A DNA stretch of 64,000 nt from JAJAZB01 sp965249815 (GTDB lineage: Bacteria; Bacteroidota; Bacteroidia; Cytophagales; Spirosomataceae). The translations under genes and the position numbers were made by a program. Positions 1-11,035 of this stretch are shown piece after piece. The notes beneath the pieces are model-generated. The model saw only the letters and a list, made by a program, of their open reading frames with translations. It made no database searches and was not told the DNA's origin. Within the stretch, counting starts at the first letter, position 1. Every line of letters starts with the position of its first letter. The DNA is taken from NCBI GenBank assembly GCA_965249815.1, contig CBDFMV010000003.1, forward strand, positions 3,472,001-3,536,000, given 5' to 3'.

Positions 1-608
1 TCGTCGGGCAAGAGCGTGCCTTTGTGGTCGTAGGTGCGGGTTTTATTGCTGGTGAAGGTAATCGTCCGACCGTCTTTCGTTTTGATCGTCAGGTCTTTAA
101 TCTTTGTCCGCACCCCGATGCTACTGCCATCTGCCGTCTGAGTCACGGTCACCGTGCCGGTGAGTTGGCGGTCGTTCACCGCGTAGCCGTCCTGGTAGGT
201 GATGGTCTGCGAAAAATCCTTGCCCGTCCCCGGCTGGCGTTCAATCACCATGATGCCTTTGCGGGTCTTGCCGTTGGGGCAGGTCTGGCCCGTGCCAAAG
301 TCAACCACCGTTTTCCGGTTGCCGTTGGCGTCTTTCGTGCTTGATACGGTCGCTCCGCAGAAATCCCCGCCAAGGCGGGCGTTGACCGGGCCGTTGGACT
401 CGTCGGGGGCGACGGTCATCAGGAAAAAGTCGGTTGGTGAATCGTCGTACAGCGTAGCCGCTTCTTCTTCGGCGTCAGCAGTCAGGTTCTGGTCATCCAC
501 GGCCACCAAGTCGGTGGCGGGGGTGGTCGGGTCGTTGTTTTTCTGGCAGGCCGTCAGGGCAACCAGCAAGGCCAACGCGCTTAGCGAAGGCAGCAGCATT
601 TTTTTCAT
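1..608 (-). CDS. Secreted lipoprotein, unknown function (3' end beyond the window)
   Basis: An open minus-strand frame runs from an ATG at 608 off the left edge, so only the first 202 residues are visible. It begins with a lipoprotein signal peptide (two Lys, hydrophobic stretch, lipobox LTAC followed by QKNN), so the mature protein should be anchored by a lipidated Cys in the envelope. The visible mature part is Thr/Asp/Gly rich and looks beta-strand rich. I recognise no family. It is divergent from the glycosyltransferase at 675. An alternative start three codons in (second ATG) would make no practical difference. Confidence 0.75.
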   Translation of the reverse strand, partial: MKKMLLPSLSALALLVALTACQKNNDPTTPATDLVAVDDQNLTADAEEEAATLYDDSPTDFFLMTVAPDESNGPVNARLGGDFCGATVSSTKDANGNRKTVVDFGTGQTCPNGKTRKGIMVIERQPGTGKDFSQTITYQDGYAVNDRQLTGTVTVTQTADGSSIGVRTKIKDLTIKTKDGRTITFTSNKTRTYDHKGTLLPD

Positions 609-674
609 GGAGAACGACGTGTTTTGGGGTGAAACCTCGGCGCTTAGAAGGCAATCGGTTCGCGGCGGTTTAAT

Positions 675-1661
675 TTGCCCGAAAAAAAACCGGTGCGCCA
701 ACCCCTCGTTTCGGTCATCTGCCTCTGCCACAACCACGCCCGCTTCGTCCGTCAGGCGCTCGATTCGGTGTGGATGCAAACCTATCCGAACGTGGAACTG
801 CTCGTCGTGGACGACGCCAGCACCGACGGCAGCGCCGAAGTCATCCGTCGGTTTGCCGCCGAAAACCCAGCCGTCCGGGTCTTTTTCAACGAAGAAAATA
901 GGGGCAACTGCCGCTCGTTCAACCAGGCTTTTCGCCAAAGCCGGGGCGAATTCATCATCGACCTTGCCGCCGACGACGTGCTCGGGCCCGACCGCATTGC
1001 CCGGCAGGTGGCTGGTTTTTCGGGGGCCGACCAGCGCGTGGGGGTACTCTTCCACAATGCCGTTCTGATCAACGCCGACGGGCGGCGAACCGGCACGTTT
1101 TTCCCGGTCGACCAAAACGCAAAAGCGACGGTCGCCGTGCCCGAAGGCGATTTGTTCGCCGAATTGCTGCGTCACCGGCCCGTGTGCGCCCCGACGATGA
1201 TGGTGCGCCGCGCCGTGCTCGACGGGTTGGGCGGTTACGACGAAAGGCTGGCCTACGAAGACTTCGATTTCTGGGTGCGCTCGGCGCGGACCTGGCACTA
1301 CGCCTACCAGGACGAACTCCTGACCGAAAAACGCGGGCTGCCCAGTTCGCTGGGCAGCCGGTTTTACGCGATTGGCAACGCGTTACTGCCCTCCGCGCTT
1401 CTCGTTTGCCGGAAAGCCAGCGCGCTGTGCCAAACGCCCGACGAGCGGGCGGCGCTCCGGTTTCGGGTGCGCTATTTTGTGCGGCAGTGCTGGTACACGC
1501 ACCATTTCGGGCTGGCGCAGGACTTTGCCGCGGTGCTCGAAAACCCGGATTTGCCCACCCAACTCGTACTTTGGGCCTGCCGGTGGCGGGTGCGGGTGCA
1601 TTCGGCGTACCGGCGCTATCTTTGGCTGCGAATGAAAACCAAGCAGAACAGAAATGGCTGA
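675..1661 (+). CDS. Family 2 glycosyltransferase
   Basis: The 328-residue protein has the GT-A start typical of family 2: LVSVICLCHNHARFVRQALD, then LLVVDDASTDGSAEVI and a DLAADD motif that fits the nucleotide-sugar/metal site. No membrane segment is obvious, so it is probably a cytoplasmic or membrane-associated enzyme adding sugars to a cell-surface glycan; donor and acceptor cannot be told. The start is a TTG, because the conserved first beta strand begins only ten residues later and no upstream ATG is available. It overlaps the next gene by 8 bases, suggesting co-transcription. Confidence 0.85.
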   Translation: MPEKKPVRQPLVSVICLCHNHARFVRQALDSVWMQTYPNVELLVVDDASTDGSAEVIRRFAAENPAVRVFFNEENRGNCRSFNQAFRQSRGEFIIDLAADDVLGPDRIARQVAGFSGADQRVGVLFHNAVLINADGRRTGTFFPVDQNAKATVAVPEGDLFAELLRHRPVCAPTMMVRRAVLDGLGGYDERLAYEDFDFWVRSARTWHYAYQDELLTEKRGLPSSLGSRFYAIGNALLPSALLVCRKASALCQTPDERAALRFRVRYFVRQCWYTHHFGLAQDFAAVLENPDLPTQLVLWACRWRVRVHSAYRRYLWLRMKTKQNRNG

Positions 1662-2277
1662 TTTCATTAAACTCTACCCGCAAAACCCCGACATGCGGCG
1701 CATCCGGCAGGTGGCCGAGGTGCTGCGCAAGGGCGGGCTGGTGATTTACCCGACCGACACCGTGTACGGCCTCGGCTGCGACATCCACAACGCTCGGGCC
1801 GTCGAGCGGGTGGCGCGGGTAAAGGGCATCCGCCCGCAGAAGGCCGATTTTTCGTTCATCTGCTTTGATTTGAGCCACATTTCCGACTACGCCCGCGTGT
1901 CGAATCCAGCGTTTAAGCTCATGAAAAAGGCACTGCCGGGGCCGTTCACCTTCGTGCTCGAAGCCAGCGGGCGGGTCCCGAAAATCCTGAACGCCGCGAA
2001 AAAAACGGTCGGCATCCGGGTGCCCGACAACGACATCCCCCGGTTGCTCGTGCAGGAATTGGGCAACCCGATTCTGACCACGTCCATCCGCGACGACGAC
2101 GACGTGCTGGAGTATTCGACCGACCCGGAATTGATTTTCGAGAAATTCCAGCACCTCGTGGACGTCGTCATCGATGGCGGTTTCGGGCAAAACGTGCCTT
2201 CGACCATCGTGGACGCCACCACCGACGACTTTGAAATTATCCGGCAGGGCCTGGGCGATCTGGAGGCGTATTTGTGA
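1654..2277 (+). CDS. Sua5/YciO/YrdC family L-threonylcarbamoyladenylate synthase
   Basis: At 207 residues this is the short, YrdC/YciO-type member of the family. Family members make threonylcarbamoyl-AMP from threonine, bicarbonate and ATP for the t6A37 tRNA modification. Visible family features are the start VLRKGGLVIYPTDTVYGLGC, the KGIRPQKADFSFI substrate loop, and KALPGPFTFVLEAS further on; the C-terminal Sua5 domain is absent. The YciO sub-branch is close in sequence and its function is less certain, so the exact reaction is inferred. It overlaps the preceding glycosyltransferase by 8 bases. Confidence 0.85.
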   Translation: MADFIKLYPQNPDMRRIRQVAEVLRKGGLVIYPTDTVYGLGCDIHNARAVERVARVKGIRPQKADFSFICFDLSHISDYARVSNPAFKLMKKALPGPFTFVLEASGRVPKILNAAKKTVGIRVPDNDIPRLLVQELGNPILTTSIRDDDDVLEYSTDPELIFEKFQHLVDVVIDGGFGQNVPSTIVDATTDDFEIIRQGLGDLEAYL

Positions 2278-2364
2278 CCATTGCAATCAGGTTTCGGGCT
2301 GATTTTTGTCATGTGACGCACCCGGAAAAGGGGCCAATTTTGAATCGTCAACCGATTCAAGCTC

Positions 2365-2706
2365 ATGAACACCGCACAACTCTCCGCGCCCCAAATTCCA
2401 TTTGCCACGTCCGCCAAATCCGCCCTTTTTCGCTTCGATTGGGCCAAACTCGAAGGAAATCACCTGCCCTGGGCGTTCAGCATTCTACTGTTTCAAACCA
2501 CCATTCTGGCCCCTCTGGCCCTCTGGACGATGAACCTCGCCAACGGGGGCGACTGGCAAATGGCCGTACTGCTGGGTTCGAGTTTCGCCGTGCTGATTCC
2601 GATTCTGTCGGCCCTACCGCTCCGCACCATCTTCCGGCTGTTCGGCCTGAGCCTGCTGCTCTGCCTGAGCGTGGTGCTGGCCAACGTGCTGCATCTGATG
2701 CACTGA
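2365..2706 (+). CDS. Small integral membrane protein, unknown function
   Basis: A 113-residue protein with a short hydrophilic N-terminus and three hydrophobic segments (roughly residues 38-58, 68-84 and 90-110), so it is predicted to lie in the inner membrane. I recognise no domain. A 7-bp inverted repeat (2341-2347 with 2353-2359) lies just ahead of the ATG and could hide the translation start. An overlapping frame starting at 2274 is longer but has no hydrophobic pattern and is treated as a shadow. The gene is followed by a hairpin terminator shared with the convergent gene. Confidence 0.65.
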   Translation: MNTAQLSAPQIPFATSAKSALFRFDWAKLEGNHLPWAFSILLFQTTILAPLALWTMNLANGGDWQMAVLLGSSFAVLIPILSALPLRTIFRLFGLSLLLCLSVVLANVLHLMH

Positions 2707-2731
2707 TTTTCTGCTGAAAACCGGGTAAAGA

Positions 2732-2783
2732 AAAGCCCTGTGGTCGCTCGTCACCTGCGAAGGACGAGCGCCCGCAGGGCTTT
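2732..2783. terminator. Bidirectional hairpin between convergent genes
   Basis: Outer arms AAAGCCCTG (2732-2740) and CAGGGCTTT (2775-2783) enclose inner arms CGCTCGTC (2745-2752) and GACGAGCG (2763-2770). The A/T-flanked structure sits between the ends of the genes at 2706 and 2788 and could end transcripts from both sides. Confidence 0.7.
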
Positions 2784-2787
2784 CGTG

Positions 2788-5700
2788 TTACTTCTGGTTT
2801 TTCAGGTACGCCAGCAGATCCGCCATTTCGGGTACGCTGATGGCGCGTTCGAGGCCGTCGGGCATGGCCGAGGTGGCCGATGCTTCCAGCGAGCGCACGT
2901 CGCTGCGGGCCAGCACGCGTTCCTGGCCGCCCAATTGCCGGAGCGTCAGCGTCGTGCCCGTTTTGGCGGTGATGATGCCGTCGGCGGTCTGGCCGTTGGG
3001 GAGCGTCAGGTGCCAGAATTCGTAGCCATCGGCGATGGAATGGTTGGGCACGATGATTTCCTGCAAAATCGCCGCCGCGTCGCGGTTGCGGATGGAGGCC
3101 AAATCCGGTCCGAAGGCCACGCCCTGGCCGTTGAGCCGGTGGCAACTCTGGCACACCCGCCCGAACACCGCCCCACCCTTCGCAAAACTTCCTTTCAACC
3201 GAAGCGCCGCCTGGTAGGCACTCATCACACTTTCCCGCGCCAGGCCGCCGCCCGCCAGCACCTTCCGGGCGTGGGCGCGCACCCCCGCATCATCGTTGTT
3301 CATCAGCCGCACCATGCGCGGCCAGCCGATGGCCTCGGTCGCCACCGTGCGGGCGGCCAGGGCATCAAGCAACTGGTGGGCGCGTTGGGGCGAACGAAGC
3401 AGCACGTCCACGGCTTTTTCCTGAACTTCCTTCGGCAAACGTTGCCAGTTTTTAACTAAAAAATCGCCCGTCGCCGTACCCGCGCAGGCATCGAGCGAAT
3501 GCAGGGCGGCCAGTTGAACGGGCCTCGGCTGCGATTGAGTCAGCAGGCGTTCAAAAGCAGGCTGGTGGGGCGCCGGATTCCTCAGGGCCAGCAGCCGCAC
3601 GGCGTCGGCGCGGTGTTGTGGGTCGGCGCGGGAATCGGTAGCCGTTTTTGCGGCCTGATTCAGCGCCCGCCCAACCACCGGCGATTCGGGCAAACCCGTT
3701 ACGCCGAGCAGGTCGATGGCCGCACGACGGAGTTCGGCCGGGGCGGTTTCACCCAACTTCAGCAGCGCCAGTTTGGTGTCGTCGGTGAGCGGTGCGGCGG
3801 GCGGCTGGTGTTCCCACAGCCGTTTCAGCCCCGACAATACGGCCGCCCGCCACCACGCCCCGGCGACGTTGGGTGCGGTAGCCAATTGAATGAGTTGGGT
3901 GGTTTCGGTGGGACGGTCGGCGTTGGCGATGGCCGCAGCGAGGACGGCGAAAAACGCGACTTTCGCTTCGGAAGGCTCCGTGCCGAACTGTTGGGTGGCC
4001 CGCCGCAGCAACGCCAGTTCCCGACCTGACGCGGCGGAAATCGCCGCCAGTTGCACCCACTTGTCGCCCAAATCGCGGGAGAGCAGCGCCAGCCTTGCCC
4101 GTTCGGCGGCGGGACTTTTGGCAAAACCCAGCGAGCAGAGCAGTTGAAAACGCACCTGCGGGTCGGGGTCGTTGCTCAGAGCGACGAGCGATTTTTCAAG
4201 GGTTGGAAATTCCAAAAGATGCGCCTCGGCGATTTTCAGGGCGGTCTGGCGCACGCCCGGCGTTGCGTGGCGAAGGTTGGCCGTCAGCACGTCTGCGGTG
4301 GTGTGGCCGAGGCCGTCGAGCAGCCAGAGCGCGGGCACGCGGGCCTCGGGCAAATCGGCGGTGAGCGCGACTTTGCGTAGCGCCTCCACGGCGCGGGTTT
4401 TCCTCTCGAAGAGCAAGCGCTGGGCGGTTTTTCGCCACCAGCCGTTGGGGTTTTCGAGAAGTTCGACCAGTTGCCCGTCCGTTTTTTTCGATAAATCCAG
4501 CGTACCCAGCCAGTCCATCGGCAGCCCGCCCTTCGGCGTGATGCGGTAAATCCGGCCCTTGTCGGTGCCGTGGTACAGCGCCCCCGAGCGGTTCACTTCG
4601 TCGGACATCCATTCGGGGTGCTCCACGATTTCCCGGTAATAATCCACCACGTACAGCGCGCCGTCCGGCCCGACGTAAAAATTGACGGGCCGGAACCAGG
4701 CGTCTTTCGAGGCCAGAAATTCCTTCTTTTCCTCCATCCGGCTCGCCACGAAACTCGCCCCGGCGGGTTTGATTTTATCGACGTGCACGAGGTTATGAAC
4801 GGGTTCGCCCACGAACGTCAGGTCGCGGTCGTAGGGCGCGGGAAACGCCCCGCCATTGTACCAGGTGATGCCGCAGGCCGAGGTCGTGACGCCCACGTCG
4901 GTGAGGAGTTGGTGGTTTGGTTTCTCGGTGATGGGGAACAGCTCGCAGGCCGGGCCGTGATCGGGAATCTCCTGCGTAGCTCGGGAAAGGAGCAGGTTCG
5001 GGTTGCGCCGGAGGTAGCGCGCCGCGAGCACTTCGTGGTAGGCGTGGCGCGCGTTTTCGACCAGAAACTGGTGGCCCCAGGGGTCGAAGGTCTGGCCGAA
5101 CTGGCTTTCGCCCGAGAGCGATTCCAGTTCATGCGAATCGGGCTTGAAGCGTACGTTGCGGTCGTCGCCGTTTTTGCCGAGGCGCGGACCGCCGGGTTTT
5201 TCCGGAAAAAACACGTCCCGGCCTTCGTCCGAGAATTCTTTTTTGCAAACCGTCGGCGTAATGGCGTACTGGTGGGCGAGGTAAATCCAGTTGTCGGGGC
5301 CGAAAACGGGCGCGTTAAGGTTGTGCTGCGGGTTGGAAAGCGCGAAACCGGTCAGGAGTTTCTTTTTCACATCGGCCCGGTCGTCGCCGTTGGTGTCTTC
5401 AAGGTACCACACGTCGGGTGCGTCGGTGACGATGACGCCCTTTTTGTACCGCAAAATGCCCGTGGGCAGTTTCAGGCCGTCGGCAAACACGACGCTCTGA
5501 TCGGGGTAGCCGTCGCCGGAGGTGTCTTTCAGCACTTTTATTTTCCCCGAACCGCTCAAATCGAGCGGGTAGCCGTGCATTTCCACCACGTACAGCCGCC
5601 CGTCTTCGTCGATTTCCATCGCCACGGGGTCGGCGATGAGCGGCTCGGCGGCAACCAGTTCGATGTTGAACCCATCGGCCAGTTCAAAGCCGTCAAGGGC

Positions 5701-5799
5701 TTTTTGAAGTTCGGGTGAAGCGGGTGGAGGCGAACCTGCTTTCTGGGGTTGGCAGGCCAGCAGCAGGCTCGCGGCGAGCAGGAGGAGGGGCGTTTTCAT
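2788..5799 (-). CDS. Membrane-anchored PVC-type dehydrogenase with HEAT repeats and C-terminal cytochrome c
   Basis: The start at 5799 gives 1003 residues beginning with a lipoprotein signal peptide (MKTPLLLLAASLLLACQ, lipid Cys16). Residues about 35-430 look like the beta-propeller 'membrane-bound dehydrogenase' domain (GRLYVVEMHGYPLDLSG, GPDGALYVVDYYREIVEHP). The middle 450 residues are Leu/Ala/Arg-rich HEAT-type repeats. A single heme motif CQSCH sits near residue 882, with a possible axial Met in SAMPDGLE. This domain order is known in Planctomycetes and Bacteroidota proteins; the substrate is unknown. It likely passes electrons from a periplasmic oxidation. The reading frame stays open upstream to 6642, but that part overlaps the acyltransferase and has shadow-like composition. 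Confidence 0.85.
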   Translation of the reverse strand: MKTPLLLLAASLLLACQPQKAGSPPPASPELQKALDGFELADGFNIELVAAEPLIADPVAMEIDEDGRLYVVEMHGYPLDLSGSGKIKVLKDTSGDGYPDQSVVFADGLKLPTGILRYKKGVIVTDAPDVWYLEDTNGDDRADVKKKLLTGFALSNPQHNLNAPVFGPDNWIYLAHQYAITPTVCKKEFSDEGRDVFFPEKPGGPRLGKNGDDRNVRFKPDSHELESLSGESQFGQTFDPWGHQFLVENARHAYHEVLAARYLRRNPNLLLSRATQEIPDHGPACELFPITEKPNHQLLTDVGVTTSACGITWYNGGAFPAPYDRDLTFVGEPVHNLVHVDKIKPAGASFVASRMEEKKEFLASKDAWFRPVNFYVGPDGALYVVDYYREIVEHPEWMSDEVNRSGALYHGTDKGRIYRITPKGGLPMDWLGTLDLSKKTDGQLVELLENPNGWWRKTAQRLLFERKTRAVEALRKVALTADLPEARVPALWLLDGLGHTTADVLTANLRHATPGVRQTALKIAEAHLLEFPTLEKSLVALSNDPDPQVRFQLLCSLGFAKSPAAERARLALLSRDLGDKWVQLAAISAASGRELALLRRATQQFGTEPSEAKVAFFAVLAAAIANADRPTETTQLIQLATAPNVAGAWWRAAVLSGLKRLWEHQPPAAPLTDDTKLALLKLGETAPAELRRAAIDLLGVTGLPESPVVGRALNQAAKTATDSRADPQHRADAVRLLALRNPAPHQPAFERLLTQSQPRPVQLAALHSLDACAGTATGDFLVKNWQRLPKEVQEKAVDVLLRSPQRAHQLLDALAARTVATEAIGWPRMVRLMNNDDAGVRAHARKVLAGGGLARESVMSAYQAALRLKGSFAKGGAVFGRVCQSCHRLNGQGVAFGPDLASIRNRDAAAILQEIIVPNHSIADGYEFWHLTLPNGQTADGIITAKTGTTLTLRQLGGQERVLARSDVRSLEASATSAMPDGLERAISVPEMADLLAYLKNQK

Positions 5800-5870
5800 G
5801 GTCGGGAGGTAACCGGTGAAGAACGCCAAGAACGCGAAGATTTTTTTGACAATCAACCACTTGGCGATTT

Positions 5871-6740
5871 TTACGCCTTCGTCGTAAAATCTTCGCGCTT
5901 GTGCTTCCACCGGTTGTGCGACCAGAGCCAGTCGGCGGGTTGGCGGCGAATCGCGGCCTCCAGTTTTTCGACGTAGCGGTCGATGACCGCGTTGGGCGGC
6001 AGGGCGTCGTAGGGTGGCTCGGCCAGGCGCTCGCAGGTCAGTTCGTAGTGGCCCCGCCGCACCCGCCGCATGCTCATAAACACGACCGGCGAGTTGAACT
6101 GCCGGGCCAGTTTTTCGGTGCCCGTGAAAAAGTCGGTTTCCTGGTGCAAGAAGAGCGTCCAGTACGCGGTTTCGGGCATTTCGGCGGCCTGGTCGGCCAC
6201 CAGCCCGATGATGCGCGGCTCGTTGCGCCGACGAATCATGTTGCGCAGCAGGCTCTGCATGGGCAAGGGCAAAATGCCGAACCGCCCCCGGATTTCCCGC
6301 ATCAACTGGTCGAAAAAAGGGCTGCTGAGGGTTTTGTAAACCACGTCTACGTCCACCGCCGGGGTATCGAGCCTTGCCCGCAGCGACGACCACTCCCAGT
6401 TGCACAGGTGCGAGGTCATCACCAGCACGGTGTGGTGCCCGGTGGCGACGTACTCGTGAAAAATACTGGCGTTGTGCATCGTCACCCGACGCCGCAGTTC
6501 CTCTTCCGATAGGGTCAGGGCTTTGAGGGTCTCTACCACGACGTCGGTCAGGTTTCGGTAAAATGCCCCGGCCAGGCGGCGGTGCTCGGCGGGCGTCTTT
6601 TCCGGAAACGCATTTTGTAAATTTCGGAGAACCACCTGCCAACGATACCGAACCACGAAGCGTAATAGCCCGTACATTGTATCGGCAAAGAAGTAGAGGA
6701 CCGACAGGGGCAGGCGGGAGATTAATTTGAAAAATACCAT
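5871..6740 (-). CDS. Lipid A biosynthesis (LpxL/HtrB-like) acyltransferase
   Basis: A 289-residue protein with an N-terminal hydrophobic anchor and the HX4E catalytic motif of the lysophospholipid/Kdo2-lipid A acyltransferase family (SHLCNWEWSS, His followed four residues later by Glu). It should transfer a secondary acyl chain to a lipid A precursor, or a related lipid, at the cytoplasmic face of the inner membrane. Length matches Bacteroidota LpxL-like proteins. It lies 71 bases upstream of the cytochrome lipoprotein on the same strand. The short AT-rich gap carries arms CGCGAAGATTTT (5833-5844) that pair with the last codons of this gene. Acceptor specificity cannot be read from sequence. 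Confidence 0.85.
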   Translation of the reverse strand: MVFFKLISRLPLSVLYFFADTMYGLLRFVVRYRWQVVLRNLQNAFPEKTPAEHRRLAGAFYRNLTDVVVETLKALTLSEEELRRRVTMHNASIFHEYVATGHHTVLVMTSHLCNWEWSSLRARLDTPAVDVDVVYKTLSSPFFDQLMREIRGRFGILPLPMQSLLRNMIRRRNEPRIIGLVADQAAEMPETAYWTLFLHQETDFFTGTEKLARQFNSPVVFMSMRRVRRGHYELTCERLAEPPYDALPPNAVIDRYVEKLEAAIRRQPADWLWSHNRWKHKREDFTTKA

Positions 6741-6746
6741 TCGGTC

Positions 6747-7505
6747 GTGACTGAGGATAATCCTGAAGGCGTTTTTGTATCTTCAGACTACAAAAATTTG
6801 AATTTTATTGCAGACCTCAACTTTCTTTGTTTTCTTTCAAAGGTGTTTTCAGAAAGGCCCGACCCGCCGCGCGGAATTGTACTCGACCTTCAGTACCTGC
6901 CGAGTCTGGAGTACTTCACGGCGCTGCTGGCCCACGAAATCGTTTACGTGGAGGCCCACGAGACGTTTCAACGGCAAACCTGGCGCAACCGTTGCCAGAT
7001 TCTGACGGCTCATGGCGGGGATACGCTCATCGTGCCGGTGGTGGAGGGCCGCTCGAAGGTACCCATTCGCGAGGCGCGCATCGATTACGGTCAGAAGTGG
7101 GTGAACCGACACTGGCGCGCGATTCGGTCGGCCTACGGAAAAGCACCTTTTTTTGAACATTTCGGCCCGGAATTTGAAAACCTTTACCGCCGGAATCCTG
7201 CCTTTTTGTTTGACCTGAATTGGGAATTGCTGACAATTTGTCTCGCGTTTTTGGGACTAAAGAAAAAAATAGTGCTGACGGAACGGTGCGAGCCGGCTGT
7301 AGGTGAGCAACTTGTGGACGCCCGGGGGGTGATTCACCCCAAACGACCGTTTACGGAGCACCCTTTTTACCGGCCCGTCCCGTACCGACAGGTTTTCAGG
7401 GAAAAAGAAGGGGAACGGTTTTTTCCAAACCTGAGTATTCTCGACGTGTTGTTTACCCAGGGACCGCAGGCGTTGCCGATTTTACTCCGTTCGGTTGCTG
7501 AATGA
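6747..7505 (+). CDS. WbqC family protein
   Basis: The core begins IVLDLQYLPSLEYFTALLAHE and continues with WRNRCQILTAHGGDTLIVPV, the signature of the WbqC family. Members are often found near polysaccharide or glycolipid genes and some are thought to handle modified sugars; the biochemical role here is unproven. The GTG at 6747 is the outermost start, but about 40 residues precede the conserved core, which is longer than usual. A start near 6842-6880 is possible. It diverges from the acyltransferase, whose start is only 6 bases away. Confidence 0.75.
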   Translation: MTEDNPEGVFVSSDYKNLNFIADLNFLCFLSKVFSERPDPPRGIVLDLQYLPSLEYFTALLAHEIVYVEAHETFQRQTWRNRCQILTAHGGDTLIVPVVEGRSKVPIREARIDYGQKWVNRHWRAIRSAYGKAPFFEHFGPEFENLYRRNPAFLFDLNWELLTICLAFLGLKKKIVLTERCEPAVGEQLVDARGVIHPKRPFTEHPFYRPVPYRQVFREKEGERFFPNLSILDVLFTQGPQALPILLRSVAE

Positions 7506-7623
7506 ACAAAGCGTTTTAAGTTGCTGTTAACCGTTTAGCGCTCCGCTGCGGCCCGTTTTAGAAAAGACAGTGGGGTGAGCGTACCTCCACCGACACGTAA
7601 ACAACCGAATCAACCTCCATCGA

Positions 7624-10149
<2,526 letters not shown>

Positions 10150-10160
10150 CGCTGCTTTTG

Positions 10161-10205
10161 AAAAAGAAAAGGCCCAACCGAAATCCGGTTGGGCCTTTTC
10201 TTTTT
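10161..10205 (+). terminator. Rho-independent terminator of clpC
   Basis: A perfect 20-bp inverted repeat (10161-10180 with 10186-10205) with a 5-base loop. It has a GC-rich core (GGCCCAACCG) and A-rich/T-rich ends, placed 11 bases after the clpC stop codon. Confidence 0.95.
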
Positions 10206-10292
10206 CAGGCGAATCGGATCTTCATTTTCAAAAACCGATGGCAATTTCATCCGGAAAAGCCATATTTTTCGGGTATAAATTCCGAATCTGCC

Positions 10293-10964
10293 GTGAAAAC
10301 GCTGGTTGGCTTTTTGGTAATGCTCGCGTGGTTGCCGGAGCCGGGTGGGTACTTTCAACTCGATACGCAAGCCTTCTTTCAACTGCCCGCCGTGGGTCAG
10401 GGTATGAACCTGGCTCAACCCGACACCTTGCTGCTCGACGCCGCCCTGTTTCACGCCAGCAACGAAGCCCGTCAGGCCAACGGCGTACTGCCGCTTTTGT
10501 TCGATCTTACGCTGTACGATGCCGCCGCCAGCCACGCAACGGCCATGATCAATCAAAATTTTTACGGCCACGAAAACCCGTACAGCCCCGCCGAACGCAC
10601 GGTGCAGAAACGGGTCGAATTGCGCGGATTGAAGTTTTACGCCATTTCGGAAAACATCGGCCAGTACCAGACCATCGACACGCCCGACGTGTACGGCTAC
10701 CGCCGCAACCGCCGCACGCGAACCTATGAGTACTTCGACCCGCGAACGTTCGAACCCTGCCAGCCCTTCACCTACGCTGGCTACGCCCGGTACGCCGTGC
10801 GGCAATGGCTGGCGTCGCCCCGCCACCGGGCCACGCTGCTCAACCCGCACTTCACGCACCTGGCCTGCGCGGCCCGGCTGGTGCCCCACCCGTACGACAG
10901 CCGCCCGGCTCCCTTCGCCCGGCTGGTGCAGAACTTTGGCCAGTTGCGGGGAAGTGAGCGGTGA
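10293..10964 (+). CDS. Secreted CAP-domain (SCP/PR1-like) protein
   Basis: The chosen GTG start gives 223 residues opening with a signal peptide (VKTLVGFLVMLAWLP); a longer frame from 10158 would read through the clpC terminator. The CAP fold is visible: LFHASNEARQANGVLPL, HATAMINQNFYGHENP and SENIGQY supply the family's His and Glu positions, and AVRQWLASPRHRATLLNPHF closes the cavity. Bacterial CAP proteins are extracellular or periplasmic and of varied, mostly unknown function. TATTTTTC (10263-10270) is a one-mismatch match to the TAnnTTTG promoter element, 22 bases before the start. The last four codons lie inside a heptamer repeat array. Confidence 0.85.
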   Translation: MKTLVGFLVMLAWLPEPGGYFQLDTQAFFQLPAVGQGMNLAQPDTLLLDAALFHASNEARQANGVLPLLFDLTLYDAAASHATAMINQNFYGHENPYSPAERTVQKRVELRGLKFYAISENIGQYQTIDTPDVYGYRRNRRTRTYEYFDPRTFEPCQPFTYAGYARYAVRQWLASPRHRATLLNPHFTHLACAARLVPHPYDSRPAPFARLVQNFGQLRGSER

Positions 10965-10984
10965 GAAGTCGGAAGTCGGAAGAT
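10951..10984. repeat. Heptanucleotide array at the 3' end of the CAP gene
   Basis: Read in steps of seven from 10951 the units are GAAGTGA, GCGGTGA, GAAGTCG, GAAGTCG, GAAG. The array supplies the final codons and stop of the CAP gene and continues into the intergenic space. The core GAAGTCG is the reverse complement of a unit close to the TCCGACG repeat inside the helicase gene at 24.36 kb. Confidence 0.65.
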
Positions 10985-11035
10985 TTTGATAGACAGAAAG
11001 TTACAGGCTTTCCCTGATCCCATTTTTATTCCCAA

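Noticed and set aside
5800..6642. N-terminal extension of the cytochrome lipoprotein frame
   Set aside because: It overlaps the acyltransferase gene in another frame and has no domain. The lipoprotein signal at 5799 marks the true start.
7506..7623. CIRCE or CtsR box upstream of clpC
   Set aside because: Only one half-site-like TTAGCGCTC was seen and no matching inverted half.
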